A DNA stretch of 64,000 bases from Gimibacter soli (lineage in GTDB: Bacteria > Pseudomonadota > Alphaproteobacteria > Sphingomonadales > Kordiimonadaceae). Location of the stretch: NCBI RefSeq assembly GCF_028463845.1, contig NZ_CP116805.1:3468001-3532000 (forward strand), in the 5' to 3' direction. The position numbers and the translations under genes are program-made. The notes beneath the pieces were generated by a model. The model saw only the letters and a program-made list of their open reading frames with translations. It was not told the DNA's origin and ran no database searches. The stretch's first letter is position 1. Each line of letters opens with the position of its first letter. Positions 37,590 through 46,483 of the stretch are shown here, piece after piece.

Positions 37590-38633
37590 ATGTCAAAAAA
37601 ACTTCAGGATAGCGACACCAAGATGTTCGCCGAGGCCGGCACCGCCGGCGCCGTGGTCGCCCGGCAGATTGCGGCGACCGTCGGCATCCTTGCCGACCTT
37701 GGCGCGAAGCTCCGCGAGATGAAGCCCCGCGCCGTTGTCACCTGCGCGCGCGGCAGTTCGGACCATGCCGCGACCTACGCCAAATATCTGATCGAGACGA
37801 AGCTCGGCCTTCTTGTTTCCTCCGCCGCCCCCTCCATCGCGTCTGTCTATGCGGCGCGCCAGATGCTGGAAGGCACGCTTTTCATCGCTGTGTCGCAGTC
37901 CGGCAAAAGCCCTGACCTCTTGCTCACCGCCGAAGCCGCCAAGGCATCGGGCGCGTTTGTCGTGGCGCTTGTGAATGTGGCTGACAGCCCGCTTGCCAAG
38001 CTTGCCGATGTGGTGGTGCCGCTGTCGGCAGGGCCGGAACTTAGTGTGGCCGCCACCAAAAGCTATATCGCGACCCTCGCCGCCATCCTTGGCCTTGTGG
38101 CACACTGGAGCGAGGACAAGGAGCTGATGGCAGCGCTTGAAGCCCTGCCCCGCAATCTCGAAGCCGCCTGGGGCCTTGACTGGTCGGGTGCCGCCGAGCG
38201 GCTGATTTCGGCCCGCAATATGTTCGTCATCGGGCGTGGACTCGGTTTCGCCGTCACACAGGAAGCCGCGCTCAAATTCAAGGAAACCTCGGGCATCCAT
38301 GCCGAGGGTTTCTCGGCAGCCGAAGTGAAGCACGGCCCGATGGCCATCGTCGGCCATGGTTTCCCGGTGCTGGTGATGAGCCAGAAGGACGAAAGCCGCG
38401 CAGGCATCCCGGAACTCGTGCATGATTTCGAAGCGCGCGGCGCAGCGGTGATGACAGCAGGTGTCGGCCTCAAGGGCGGGCTCGAGCTGCCCGTTGTTGA
38501 AGGCGCGCACCCGGCCATCGAACCTATTCTGTTCATCCAGAGCTTCTATCGTATGGTCAATCGACTGTCGGTGCTGCGCGGGTATAATCCCGATACCCCC
38601 CCGCATCTGAACAAGGTTACGGAGACCGTCTGA
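37590..38633 (+). CDS. nagB-II: SIS-domain glucosamine-6-phosphate deaminase (NagB-II type)
   Basis: A 347-residue double-SIS protein like the isomerase half of GlmS, without the glutaminase domain. CARGSSDHAATYAKYLIE, AVSQSGKSPDLL, SVAATKSYIATLA and GRGLGFAVTQEAALKFKE are SIS phosphosugar motifs. HAEGFSAAEVKHGPMA carries the catalytic region. Alphaproteobacterial NagB-II replaces classical NagB and turns GlcN-6-P into fructose-6-P and ammonia. ATG 37590 (MSKKLQ) has GAGG upstream; two ATGs slightly earlier are possible. nagA begins at the last base of its stop codon. Confidence 0.87.
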   Translation: MSKKLQDSDTKMFAEAGTAGAVVARQIAATVGILADLGAKLREMKPRAVVTCARGSSDHAATYAKYLIETKLGLLVSSAAPSIASVYAARQMLEGTLFIAVSQSGKSPDLLLTAEAAKASGAFVVALVNVADSPLAKLADVVVPLSAGPELSVAATKSYIATLAAILGLVAHWSEDKELMAALEALPRNLEAAWGLDWSGAAERLISARNMFVIGRGLGFAVTQEAALKFKETSGIHAEGFSAAEVKHGPMAIVGHGFPVLVMSQKDESRAGIPELVHDFEARGAAVMTAGVGLKGGLELPVVEGAHPAIEPILFIQSFYRMVNRLSVLRGYNPDTPPHLNKVTETV

Positions 38634-39796
38634 TGCCTGAAGAATCGACCCTGATCACCGGCGCCCGCATCCTGCATGCCGGCCATTTCCGCGACGGGCT
38701 GGCCGTGCGCCTCAGCGGTGGCCGCATCAGCGATATTGGCCCGGCTGACATGCTGGACACCCACGACGACACCAATGTGATCGAGGCCGAAGGCTTGACC
38801 CTTGTGCCCGGCTATATCGACGTGCAGGTGAACGGTGGCGGCGGTGTGCTTTTCAACGACGCACCGACGCGGGCAGGCGTCGAGGCCATCATGGCGGCCC
38901 ACCGCACCTATGGCACCACGGGCATGCTGCCGACCCTGATCAGCGACGATTTCGCCGTGATGCGGCAGGCCATCAAGGCAGTGGACGAAGCCATCGAGGC
39001 AGGCGTGCCGGGCATCCTTGGCATCCACCTTGAAGGACCGTTCCTTTCCGAGCCCAAGAAGGGCGCGCATGACGCCAAACATTTCCGCCCGATTGATGCC
39101 GAGGCCTTTGAAATACTGACGAGCCTGAAGCGCGGCGTGACCCATGTGACCCTGGCGCCCGAGGAAACGAGCCCTGAGACCATCGCGGCACTCACCAAGG
39201 CCGGTGTCATCATCTCCTTCGGCCACACCAACGCCACCTACGAGCAGGCGGTCGCCGGTATCAAGGCGGGCGCCACCGGCGTGACGCACCTTTATAACGC
39301 GATGACCGCGACAACGAGCCGCGCGCCCGGCGTGGTCGGCGCCGTGTTCGAAGACAATGACGTGTTCGCCGGCATCATCGTTGATGGTTTCCACCTGCAT
39401 CCGGCGAGCATCCGGGTCGCCATGAAAGCCATGGGCGCCGACCGGCTGATGCTGGTGACGGACGCGATGCCGTCGGTTGGCATGCCGGAAGTGGATGGCC
39501 GCAAGGAGTTTACCCTTACCGGACGCACCGTGCATGTGGTGAACGGCCGCTGCACCTATGCTGATGGCACGCTGGCGGGATCGGACCTCGACATGGCCGC
39601 CGCTGTACGCAACGCCATCCGCGACGTGGGCGTAAGCCCCGAAGTCGCGGTCGCGATGGCGACACATAATCCGGCGAAATTCCTGCGGCTGGACCGCACC
39701 CACGGCCAGATCGCACCGGGCTATGTTGCCGATTTCGTGCTGGTGGACGATCAGTGGCGCACCGTTAAAACCATCATTGGCGGCGAGGTTTACTGA
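38633..39796 (+). CDS. nagA: N-acetylglucosamine-6-phosphate deacetylase
   Basis: A 387-residue amidohydrolase that removes acetate from GlcNAc-6-P. LVPGYIDVQVNGGGGVLF, GIHLEGPFLSEPKKGAH, SFGHTNATYEQAVAG, THLYNAMTA and VTDAMPSVGMP hold the metal and substrate residues, and VDGFHLHPASIRVA follows. Its ATG shares one base with the nagB-II TGA (TGATG), so translation is coupled. Together with nagB-II it feeds amino sugars into central metabolism. Confidence 0.95.
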   Translation: MPEESTLITGARILHAGHFRDGLAVRLSGGRISDIGPADMLDTHDDTNVIEAEGLTLVPGYIDVQVNGGGGVLFNDAPTRAGVEAIMAAHRTYGTTGMLPTLISDDFAVMRQAIKAVDEAIEAGVPGILGIHLEGPFLSEPKKGAHDAKHFRPIDAEAFEILTSLKRGVTHVTLAPEETSPETIAALTKAGVIISFGHTNATYEQAVAGIKAGATGVTHLYNAMTATTSRAPGVVGAVFEDNDVFAGIIVDGFHLHPASIRVAMKAMGADRLMLVTDAMPSVGMPEVDGRKEFTLTGRTVHVVNGRCTYADGTLAGSDLDMAAAVRNAIRDVGVSPEVAVAMATHNPAKFLRLDRTHGQIAPGYVADFVLVDDQWRTVKTIIGGEVY

Positions 39797-39942
39797 CCTG
39801 CCGCCGGTGCAGTTTCGAATGTAACAAATCTTCCTTTTGCGCTGCAGCATCGATGTGCTAGCAAAGCAGCAACAAAGATAAACTCTGCCGTCCAGAAAAA
39901 CCGGTTGCCCGAAGGGCTGCCGGCGCCCTGTTTTCAAGAGCA

Positions 39943-41037
39943 ATGAGTACGGCAACCATGATAAATGTACGTCCCGGGGACGCCGCCAATGCGGCAGAGG
40001 ACACCGCCATCGACGAGATGGACCCCGCCCAGATCATCGCGCTGACCGCCGATGTGCGCGGCACCACCGACAGCAAGATCGCCGAGATTCAGGCCGTTAC
40101 CGGCAGGACCAAGATACTGGCCCTCAATGCGCTGATCGAAAGCGCGCGCGCGGGCGAGGCCGGTCGTGGCTTTGCCGTTGTCGCGAACGAGGTGAAAGGC
40201 GTTTCCGAGGAAATTGCCGAGATTGCCGTCACGCTGCGCAACGAGCTTTCCTCGAAGGTCGCCCTTCTCGATCTGATCGGCCGCAATATTGTCGATCACC
40301 TGCGCGGCCAGCGCATGGTCGATCTCGCCCTCAATGCCGTCGAGCTGATTGACCGTAACCTTTATGAACGCACCTGCGACGTGCGCTGGTGGGCCACCGA
40401 CAGTGCCGTTGTCGACTGCCTCGCCGCGCCCTCGCCCGAGGCTTCGGCGCATGCCGCAAAGCGCCTTGGCGTGATCCTGTCGGCCTACACGGTTTACCTT
40501 GATCTCTGGATTGCCGACACGAAGGGCCGTGTGATCGCCAACGGGCGGCCCGGCCAGTATAAGGTGGAAGGCGCTTCGGTTGCCGATGAAAACTGGTTCC
40601 GCGAAGCCATGGCCACGAAATCGGGGGACGATTATTCGGTCGCCGATATCGCCCGCAACCGGCATCTCGATAACGCGCCCGTTGCCACCTATGCCGCCGC
40701 CATCCGCGCGGGCGGCGAAGCGGACGGTGCCATCCTTGGTGTCCTCGGCATTCATTTCGACTGGGGCCCGCAGGCCCGCGCCATCACCGAAGGCGTGCGC
40801 TTCTCAAGCCAAGAGGCCGGCCGTTCCCGCGCCCTCCTCCTTGATGCCTCGATGCGCGTGATTGCCGCGTCAGACGGCAAGGGGCTGCTGACCGAGAAGA
40901 TCGAGCTCGACACCAAGGGTGAAACCGCAGGCCATTACAGCCTGCCCGATGGCACCATCATCGGCTTCAACCGCACGCCGGGCTACGAGACCTACGAAGG
41001 CCTTGGCTGGTACGGCTGCATCATTCAGGCGCCGTGA
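39943..41037 (+). CDS. Soluble MCP-like signalling hairpin with C-terminal Cache-type sensor domain
   Basis: A 364-residue protein without membrane segments. Residues about 46-90 (IAEIQAVTGRTKILALNALI, ESARAGEAGRGFAVVANEVK) are the highly conserved tip of a methyl-accepting chemotaxis protein, the part that binds CheA/CheW. The usual long flanking methylation helices are very short. From about residue 120 to the end lies a PAS/Cache-like domain (WWATDSAVVDCL, LDLWIADTKGRVIANG, NWFREAMATKSGDDYSVADI). Sensor and signalling parts are thus in the reverse of the normal order and cytoplasmic. Chemotaxis genes are not next to it. The start is the ATG at 39943; a later ATG at 39958 is possible. Confidence 0.78.
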   Translation: MSTATMINVRPGDAANAAEDTAIDEMDPAQIIALTADVRGTTDSKIAEIQAVTGRTKILALNALIESARAGEAGRGFAVVANEVKGVSEEIAEIAVTLRNELSSKVALLDLIGRNIVDHLRGQRMVDLALNAVELIDRNLYERTCDVRWWATDSAVVDCLAAPSPEASAHAAKRLGVILSAYTVYLDLWIADTKGRVIANGRPGQYKVEGASVADENWFREAMATKSGDDYSVADIARNRHLDNAPVATYAAAIRAGGEADGAILGVLGIHFDWGPQARAITEGVRFSSQEAGRSRALLLDASMRVIAASDGKGLLTEKIELDTKGETAGHYSLPDGTIIGFNRTPGYETYEGLGWYGCIIQAP

Positions 41038-41047
41038 ACTCTCGCCC

Positions 41048-41120
41048 GTCACCCCGAACCTGATCCGGGGTCCATGCCTGATGCAAACACCGCTGGATGC
41101 CGGGTCAAGCCCGGCATGAC
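41048..41120. repeat. Intergenic palindromic repeat with GTCAC/GTCATGAC-type ends
   Basis: A compact two-hairpin element between convergent genes. ATGCCGGG (41097-41104) pairs with CCCGGCAT (41110-41117), and CCCCG (41052-41056) with CGGGG (41066-41070). The ends GTCA and TGAC also pair. The pattern CCCGAACCTGATCCGGGG plus CCGGGTCAAGCCCGGCATGA is a well-known dispersed alphaproteobacterial palindrome. It may end transcription from both sides. Confidence 0.8.
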
Positions 41121-41128
41121 GGCGTGGG

Positions 41129-42985
41129 TTATTCCGCCGCTTCCGTCTCGGTTTCTTCATCAAGCCCGAGGAAACCGCCTGACTGGCGGGACCAGAGACG
41201 GGCATAGATGCCATCCTGCGCGATCAGGTCGGCATGGCTGCCTTCCTCGACGATCCGGCCCTTATCGAGCACGATCAGCCGGTCCATCGCCGCGATGGTG
41301 GAAAGCCGGTGTGCGATGGCGATCACCGTTTTGCCTTCCATCAGTTTCGAAAGCTGGCTCTGGATCGCGGCCTCAACCTCGCTATCAAGCGCCGATGTCG
41401 CTTCATCGAGCACAAGGATCGGGGCGTTTTTGAGGAGCACGCGGGCAATGGCGATGCGCTGGCGCTGCCCGCCCGAAAGCTTCACGCCGCGCTCGCCCAC
41501 ATGGGCGTCATACCCCGTGCGCCCCTTGGCGTCTTTCAGTTCCATGATGAAATCGGCGGCTTCGGCCTGCTCGGCGGCGGCGCGCAACTCTTCCTCCGTC
41601 GCGTGCGGGCGACCGTAGGTGACGTTCTCGCGCACCGACCGGTGCAGGAGCGACGTATCCTGCGTCACGACGCCGATCTGGGCCCTGAGCGAATCCTGCG
41701 TCACATCGCGCAGGTCGGTGCCATCGATGGTGATACGTCCGCCATCAAGGTCATAGAAGCGCAGCAACAGGTTCACGAGGGTCGATTTGCCTGCCCCCGA
41801 CTGGCCGACAAGGCCGATCTTCTCGCCCGGCTTGATGGCGAGATCGAGCCCGCAGATCACGGCCTTCGTCGGGTCGTAATTGAAGACCACATCCTCGAAC
41901 CGGATTTCGCCCTTCACCGGCGGCAGCAACTTGGCGTCCGGCGCATCATTGATGACGCGCGGCAGCGAGATCGAGCCGATGCCGTCCTTGACGGTGCCGA
42001 TATTCTCGAACAGGGCCGAGACTTCCCACATCAGCCACTGGGACATGCCCATGATCCTGAGCGCGAGTGCCATGGCGATGGCAATGGCGCCCGTGGAGAC
42101 CGCCCCCAATTGCCACAGCCAGATGCCGAGTACCGCCAGCGAGAAAACGGTGCCATAGTTGAGGCAGTCCCGCGCCGTATTGAACCAGGTGACAAGGCGC
42201 ATCTGGCGGTGAACCGTATCCAGAAACTCCCCCATGCCTTCGCGGGCATAGGCTTCCTCGCGTTCGGAATGCGAGAAGAGTTTCACGGTGGCGATGTTCG
42301 TGTAGCTGTCGACGATGCGACCGGTCATCATCGAGCGGGCGTCGGCCTGCTCCTGCGCCACCTTGCCGAGGCGCGGCACGAAATAGACCATCAGGAGCCC
42401 GAAGATCACGACCCACGCGGCAAACGGCATCATCAGGCGCCAGTCGGCGGTGGCAACCACGAACAGGGTGCCGGCCATATAGACGATCACATAGTTCGCC
42501 ACATCCAGCACCTTGATCACGGTTTCCCGCACAGCAAGGGCCGTCTGCATCAGTTTGGTGACGATACGCCCGGCGAACTCGTCCTGGAAATAGCTCATCG
42601 ACTGATGCACCAGATAGCGGTGCACGTTCCAGCGGATGCGCATCGGGAAATTGCCGAGAAGCGTCTGGTGAATGACCGCCGACGACAGGAAGCTCATGAT
42701 CGGCATGGCAACGATCAGCACAAAGGCCATCAGCGCCAGCTTGCCACCTTCTTCCGCAAAAAAGTCCTCGGGACTGTGCGCTTCCAGAAGATCAACAATG
42801 GAGCCGAGGAAGCTGTAAAGCGACACTTCGGCAATCGCGATCAGCGTGGTCAGCACCGCCATGAAGGCGAGCCACGGCTCGGTGCCGCGCATATAATGGC
42901 GGCAGAAAGCATAAAGCGTTTTGGGCGGCTGCGTTGGCAGTTCGCGCGGGAACGGATCAAGGCGGTTTTCAAACCAGCGGAGCAT
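41129..42985 (-). CDS. ABC exporter half-transporter (fused membrane and ATPase domains)
   Basis: A 618-residue type IV ABC half-transporter with six helices in residues about 35-320 and a nucleotide-binding domain. Walker A is GQSGAGKSTL, the Q-loop is in VVTQDTSLLH, the signature is LSGGQRQRIAIARVLL, and Walker B is ILVLDEATSALD. It resembles MsbA/AtmA-type exporters. The substrate (lipid, peptide or glutathione conjugate) is unknown and it should act as a homodimer. No outer-membrane or fusion partner is adjacent. Confidence 0.88.
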   Translation of the reverse strand: MLRWFENRLDPFPRELPTQPPKTLYAFCRHYMRGTEPWLAFMAVLTTLIAIAEVSLYSFLGSIVDLLEAHSPEDFFAEEGGKLALMAFVLIVAMPIMSFLSSAVIHQTLLGNFPMRIRWNVHRYLVHQSMSYFQDEFAGRIVTKLMQTALAVRETVIKVLDVANYVIVYMAGTLFVVATADWRLMMPFAAWVVIFGLLMVYFVPRLGKVAQEQADARSMMTGRIVDSYTNIATVKLFSHSEREEAYAREGMGEFLDTVHRQMRLVTWFNTARDCLNYGTVFSLAVLGIWLWQLGAVSTGAIAIAMALALRIMGMSQWLMWEVSALFENIGTVKDGIGSISLPRVINDAPDAKLLPPVKGEIRFEDVVFNYDPTKAVICGLDLAIKPGEKIGLVGQSGAGKSTLVNLLLRFYDLDGGRITIDGTDLRDVTQDSLRAQIGVVTQDTSLLHRSVRENVTYGRPHATEEELRAAAEQAEAADFIMELKDAKGRTGYDAHVGERGVKLSGGQRQRIAIARVLLKNAPILVLDEATSALDSEVEAAIQSQLSKLMEGKTVIAIAHRLSTIAAMDRLIVLDKGRIVEEGSHADLIAQDGIYARLWSRQSGGFLGLDEETETEAAE

Positions 42986-43004
42986 GTCGTGAGTTCTTTT
43001 CTTA

Positions 43005-43056
43005 TGTCATGATTTGGGCCGGATACTTTAGTCCCGAATGCCCGGAAGTCATGACA
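43005..43056. repeat. Inverted repeat between PEP-CTERM gene and ABC exporter
   Basis: TGTCATGA (43005-43012) and TCATGACA (43049-43056) flank a 36-base segment that itself contains GGGCC and GGCCC-like pieces. Each arm contains the small palindrome TCATGA. It could be a hairpin at the end of the PEP-CTERM transcript or a pair of operator half-sites in the exporter promoter. Confidence 0.4.
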
Positions 43057-43103
43057 TTTTTGCGAGCCCGCGCCGCCGACGTGATCACAATCTCGCTACA
43101 TCG

Positions 43104-43799
43104 TCACCCGATGCTGAGTTGCCGACCCCGACGCCGCACCGCCAAGCCCGCGAGCCCGAAGCCCATGATCATCATCAGCCATGTGGCCGGCTCGGGGATC
43201 CCCGCAATTGGCGGCTTGATGGAAACTGTGCTGAAATCGAAGTAAAGATCGGCGTCGCGATATTCACCGTCATAGAAAATCATGTAGCCCATATTGTTGG
43301 ATGGCGTATTCGGAAAATTCGCTGTCTTTGCCAAGTTGTAAAACTCAGCGTTGGTAAAAAGGCTATTGTCCGAATTACGAAGAATTATGTCGACAAACGA
43401 CATGATAGTGCCATTGGGTGTTGCAAACTCGTACATTGAGAGGGAGAAGCGATCCGCCCCCGCATGGCCCGGAAAGCCATTCTGAACGGTTAGTTCCTGC
43501 GCATAATCCGAGCTGGTATAGCGCCAACTTTCGGTCCCCAGTTCCCAGTCAACATATTCATATGCAAACGTCTTGGCTTCATAGTTCGAGTGCACTTCAT
43601 ACACACCGTTGTCCGCCACATCGTCAGCAAACGTGATCGCCATCTTGAACCGGCCCGTCGTACCGGCAATCCCGAAAGCGGTCAGATCCCCACCGACGCT
43701 GTAAACTTCAATATCCCCTTCGATACTATAGGTAATGCTTGCCTCGGCAGCACTACTGAAGCCCGCGACTATAGCCACTGCTGCGAGAAACGCTTTCAT
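43104..43799 (-). CDS. PEP-CTERM sorting-domain exported protein
   Basis: 231 residues from ATG 43799 (MKAFLAAVAIVAGFSSAAEA, a signal peptide), followed by a beta-rich, PEP-CTERM-typical body (ITYSIEGDIEVYS..., YTSSDYAQELTVQNGFPG). The C-terminal sorting signal is IPEPATWLMMIMGFGLAGLA followed by RRR. The -EPATW-MM-GFG variant is that of alphaproteobacterial PEP-CTERM proteins processed by exosortase. A longer frame to 43913 has no signal peptide. No exosortase or EPS genes are in the window. Confidence 0.88.
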   Translation of the reverse strand: MKAFLAAVAIVAGFSSAAEASITYSIEGDIEVYSVGGDLTAFGIAGTTGRFKMAITFADDVADNGVYEVHSNYEAKTFAYEYVDWELGTESWRYTSSDYAQELTVQNGFPGHAGADRFSLSMYEFATPNGTIMSFVDIILRNSDNSLFTNAEFYNLAKTANFPNTPSNNMGYMIFYDGEYRDADLYFDFSTVSIKPPIAGIPEPATWLMMIMGFGLAGLAVRRRGRQLSIG

Positions 43800-44046
43800 C
43801 TCGACCCCCGTTCCCATGGCGATGTTAAAGCGTCTGAAGCCCAGACCGTCTGAACGCAAGGCGACGACAAATCCTGCGGCAAAATGGCGGAACCCCGCCA
43901 GACGCGACATCATTGGTTAATGAAAGATTAAGCCCTAGATACCATAGCGGGGGCAATCTCACAACCGGCGATAGAGAAAGGGCATATTATCTCCCGAAAC
44001 TCCGCCACTTTTCCCTTGCCTCCCCCGCCCAAAGACTTCATATTTG

Positions 44047-44060
44047 TGACAACGTTGTCA
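44047..44060. promoter_or_regulatory. LacI-family operator upstream of SSS symporter
   Basis: TGACAACGTTGTCA is a perfect 14-bp palindrome with the central CG typical of LacI-family operators, 71 bases upstream of the TTG start of the symporter. The same palindrome, with one end base changed, occurs at 57945 in the divergent region of a LacI gene. This puts the symporter in that regulator's likely regulon. Confidence 0.82.
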
Positions 44061-44130
44061 AACATCAGCGATCCCGAACGCCGTGGGGGCATGGCGGGAT
44101 GGCTGTCCATACTTCTCGGGGAGGGGTGCC

Positions 44131-45861
44131 TTGCATCTGACGGCTCTCGACTGGGCGATTGTTGCCCTTGTGCTTTTCGGCAACCTTGCGGTTGGCCTTT
44201 ATGTCACCAAGCGGGCGAGTGCGAGTAGCGCCTCCTTCTTCCTCGGTGGGCGTCACATGCCCTGGTGGCTTCTTGGCACCTCGATGGTCGCCACCACCTT
44301 CGCGGCCGATACACCGAACCTCGTGACCGGGCTTGTCCGCACCGGGGGTGTGGCCGCCAACTGGGCCTGGTGGTGCTTCCTCCTGACCGGCATGCTGACC
44401 GCCTTCGTTTACGCCAAGCTGTGGCGGCGGCTCGGCGTCACCACCGATAACGAATTTTACGAGCGCCGCTATTCCGGCAAGCCTGCCGCTTTCCTGCGTG
44501 GCTTCCGGGCGGTTTATCTCGGCATCTTCTTCAATGTGCTGATCATGGGGAACGTGACGCTCGCCGCTATCAAATACGGCGCCGTGCTATTCAATGTGAG
44601 CCCCGTGATGGTGGTGGTGATCGCCGGCGGCGTAACGGTTGCCTTCTCGGCGGCGGGCGGCCTCCTTGGCGTGCTTGTCACCGACATGGTGCTTTTCGTG
44701 ATCGCCATGGCGGGTGCCATCATCGCTGCGCTTTATGCGCTTGATCATCCCTCGGTCGGCGGGCTTGACGCATTGCTTGCCCATGCCAATGTGGCCGACA
44801 AGCTGCCGATGGTTCCGGACATGAGCGACCCGGCTGTTTATGTGCCGCTCCTTGTCATCCCCTTGGCCGTTCAGTGGTGGGCGAGCTGGTATCCGGGGTC
44901 GGAGCCCGGCGGCGGCGGCTATGTGGCGCAGCGTATGCTGGCGGCGAAGAACGAGCGTCACGCCGTGGCTGCGACCGTCTTCTTCAACCTCGCGCACTAT
45001 GCCCTGCGCCCGTGGCCGTGGATCATCGTGGCCCTGGCCTCGCTTGTCGTCTTCCCCGATATCGCGAGCCTGAAGGCAGCCCTGCCGCAGGTTCCCGAAA
45101 ACATCCTGACGGACGATCTGGCCTACCCCGCGATGCTCACGTTCCTGCCTGCCGGCCTTCTGGGGCTTGTGATGGCATCGATTGTGGCGGCCTATGTGTC
45201 GACGATCTCGACGAGCCTCAACTGGGGGGCGTCCTATGTGGTGAACGACGTTTATGTGCGCTTCATGAAGCCGGACGCCACCGACAAACAGCAGGTGATG
45301 GCAGGCCGTGTGGTCACCGTGCTGCTGATGGTGCTTGCCGGGCTTTTCGCGCTGACGCTTGAAAGCGCCAACCAGGGCTTCAACCTGCTTCTGTCAGTCG
45401 GCGCCGGCACCGGGCTTCTGTTCATCCTGCGCTGGTTCTGGAGCCGCATCAATGCCTGGTCGGAAGTGGCCGCGATGGTCATTTCCTTCGCCGTTTCGAT
45501 CCTGCTGGATCGCATCGACTTCGGCCTAGCCTCGCACGAGAAATTCGTGGCCGCGGTTGCCATCACCACGGCAGGCTGGGTGATTGTCACGCTCCTTACC
45601 CCGAAAACCGACGCAGCCAAGCTTTCGGCCTTCAAGGCGGAAACCGCCGCCTTCACCGAGCCCGGCGTGGTGGGTAGCGGCGTGCGTGCTGCCGCATGGG
45701 GTGTCGCGGGTGTTTATGCCCTTCTCTTCGGTCTCGGCCAGCTTCTCTATGGCAACCTGACGGCGGCCGCACTTCTGCTGTTCGTGTTCACACTTGCGAC
45801 GGCGCGAGTGCTGGGCGCGATCAAGCGAGTGCCGGTGACGGAGGAGCCCTCCGCCCCCTGA
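44131..45861 (+). CDS. Sodium:solute symporter (SSS family), likely sugar transporter under LacI control
   Basis: A 576-residue SSS transporter with about 14 helices. Marks are SSASFFLGGRHMPWWLLGTSM, MVATTFAADTPNLVTGLV, GGLLGVLVTDM, YPGSEPGGGGYVAQRMLAAK and MASIVAAYVSTISTSLNWGA. I take the TTG at 44131 (HLTALDW follows) because GGGGAGGGG lies five bases upstream; the frame from a GTG at 44083 lacks a good site. The perfect LacI-type operator at 44047 ties it to the glk/TonB cluster, so a hexose or GlcNAc is the favoured substrate (inference). A terminator follows the gene. Confidence 0.85.
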   Translation: MHLTALDWAIVALVLFGNLAVGLYVTKRASASSASFFLGGRHMPWWLLGTSMVATTFAADTPNLVTGLVRTGGVAANWAWWCFLLTGMLTAFVYAKLWRRLGVTTDNEFYERRYSGKPAAFLRGFRAVYLGIFFNVLIMGNVTLAAIKYGAVLFNVSPVMVVVIAGGVTVAFSAAGGLLGVLVTDMVLFVIAMAGAIIAALYALDHPSVGGLDALLAHANVADKLPMVPDMSDPAVYVPLLVIPLAVQWWASWYPGSEPGGGGYVAQRMLAAKNERHAVAATVFFNLAHYALRPWPWIIVALASLVVFPDIASLKAALPQVPENILTDDLAYPAMLTFLPAGLLGLVMASIVAAYVSTISTSLNWGASYVVNDVYVRFMKPDATDKQQVMAGRVVTVLLMVLAGLFALTLESANQGFNLLLSVGAGTGLLFILRWFWSRINAWSEVAAMVISFAVSILLDRIDFGLASHEKFVAAVAITTAGWVIVTLLTPKTDAAKLSAFKAETAAFTEPGVVGSGVRAAAWGVAGVYALLFGLGQLLYGNLTAAALLLFVFTLATARVLGAIKRVPVTEEPSAP

Positions 45862-45882
45862 CGTATCAGAAGCATAGAGACC

Positions 45883-45970
45883 GTCTCGCGGGGCTGACCC
45901 TCCCCTCCCCTTCCAGCCCCGAGACGATAAAGGCCGCGACACTCCCCTCCTTGTCGCGGCCTTTTCATTT
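45883..45970. terminator. Double hairpin terminator between convergent genes
   Basis: Two hairpins in a row. GTCTCGCGGGGCTG (45885-45898 region) pairs with CAGCCCCGAGAC ending about 45925, with a 2-base bulge. AAGGCCGCGACA (45930-45941) then pairs perfectly with TGTCGCGGCCTT (45952-45963), followed by TTCATTT. The second is a good intrinsic terminator for the symporter and, in reverse, for the gene ending at 45986. Confidence 0.82.
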
Positions 45971-45985
45971 GAGGGTTGGGTTCGG

Positions 45986-46456
45986 TCAGACGAGCAGCTC
46001 GAAGCCGAAAACGCGGCTGGCCTCGGCAAGCTTCAGCCGGATGTCATCCGGCGCCTCGCTCAGGTCCTGCATCAGGATATCAATGCCACCACCCGGCTTG
46101 CGGTTGATACGGATGCGGCCCATGCCTTCGTTATAAAGGATGACCTTTTCAACTTCGTCCCAGCCCAGTTTGCGGCGCGTGGGCAGGCGCAGCTCGGCAC
46201 CCGCCTCCGTCAGCACCAGATAATCGGTCCGCACCAGGAAGGCGTCCCGGGCACTCCTGAAAAGGAAGACAAGCAGCAGCGCAAAAAGCACGGCAAACAG
46301 ATAGCTCGCGCCATTCGGCGGGTCGGCCGGATCGCCGAACCCGGCGAGCGAAAGGAACAGGTCAGCCGCGAACGCAAGGGCTGCAAGCGTGAGAAGCGCT
46401 GCAATCACCAGCCGGCGTTTCAGATAGCTGACTTTGGCATGGAGGGTGACGGTCAT
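45986..46456 (-). CDS. Hypothetical membrane protein with PH-like C-terminal domain
   Basis: 156 residues: two helices (about residues 17-36 and 48-65) and a C-terminal domain of about 90 residues (YLVLTEAGAELRLPTRRKLG, WDEVEKVILYNEGMGRIRIN). The domain resembles bacterial PH-type membrane proteins (transmembrane hairpin followed by a short beta-barrel domain). No function can be assigned. It is in one direction with the gene at 46484, 27 bases away, which has a similar make-up, so they may form a pair. Confidence 0.66.
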   Translation of the reverse strand: MTVTLHAKVSYLKRRLVIAALLTLAALAFAADLFLSLAGFGDPADPPNGASYLFAVLFALLLVFLFRSARDAFLVRTDYLVLTEAGAELRLPTRRKLGWDEVEKVILYNEGMGRIRINRKPGGGIDILMQDLSEAPDDIRLKLAEASRVFGFELLV

Positions 46457-46483
46457 GGGCAGAGACTATCGCTAGCAATGGCC

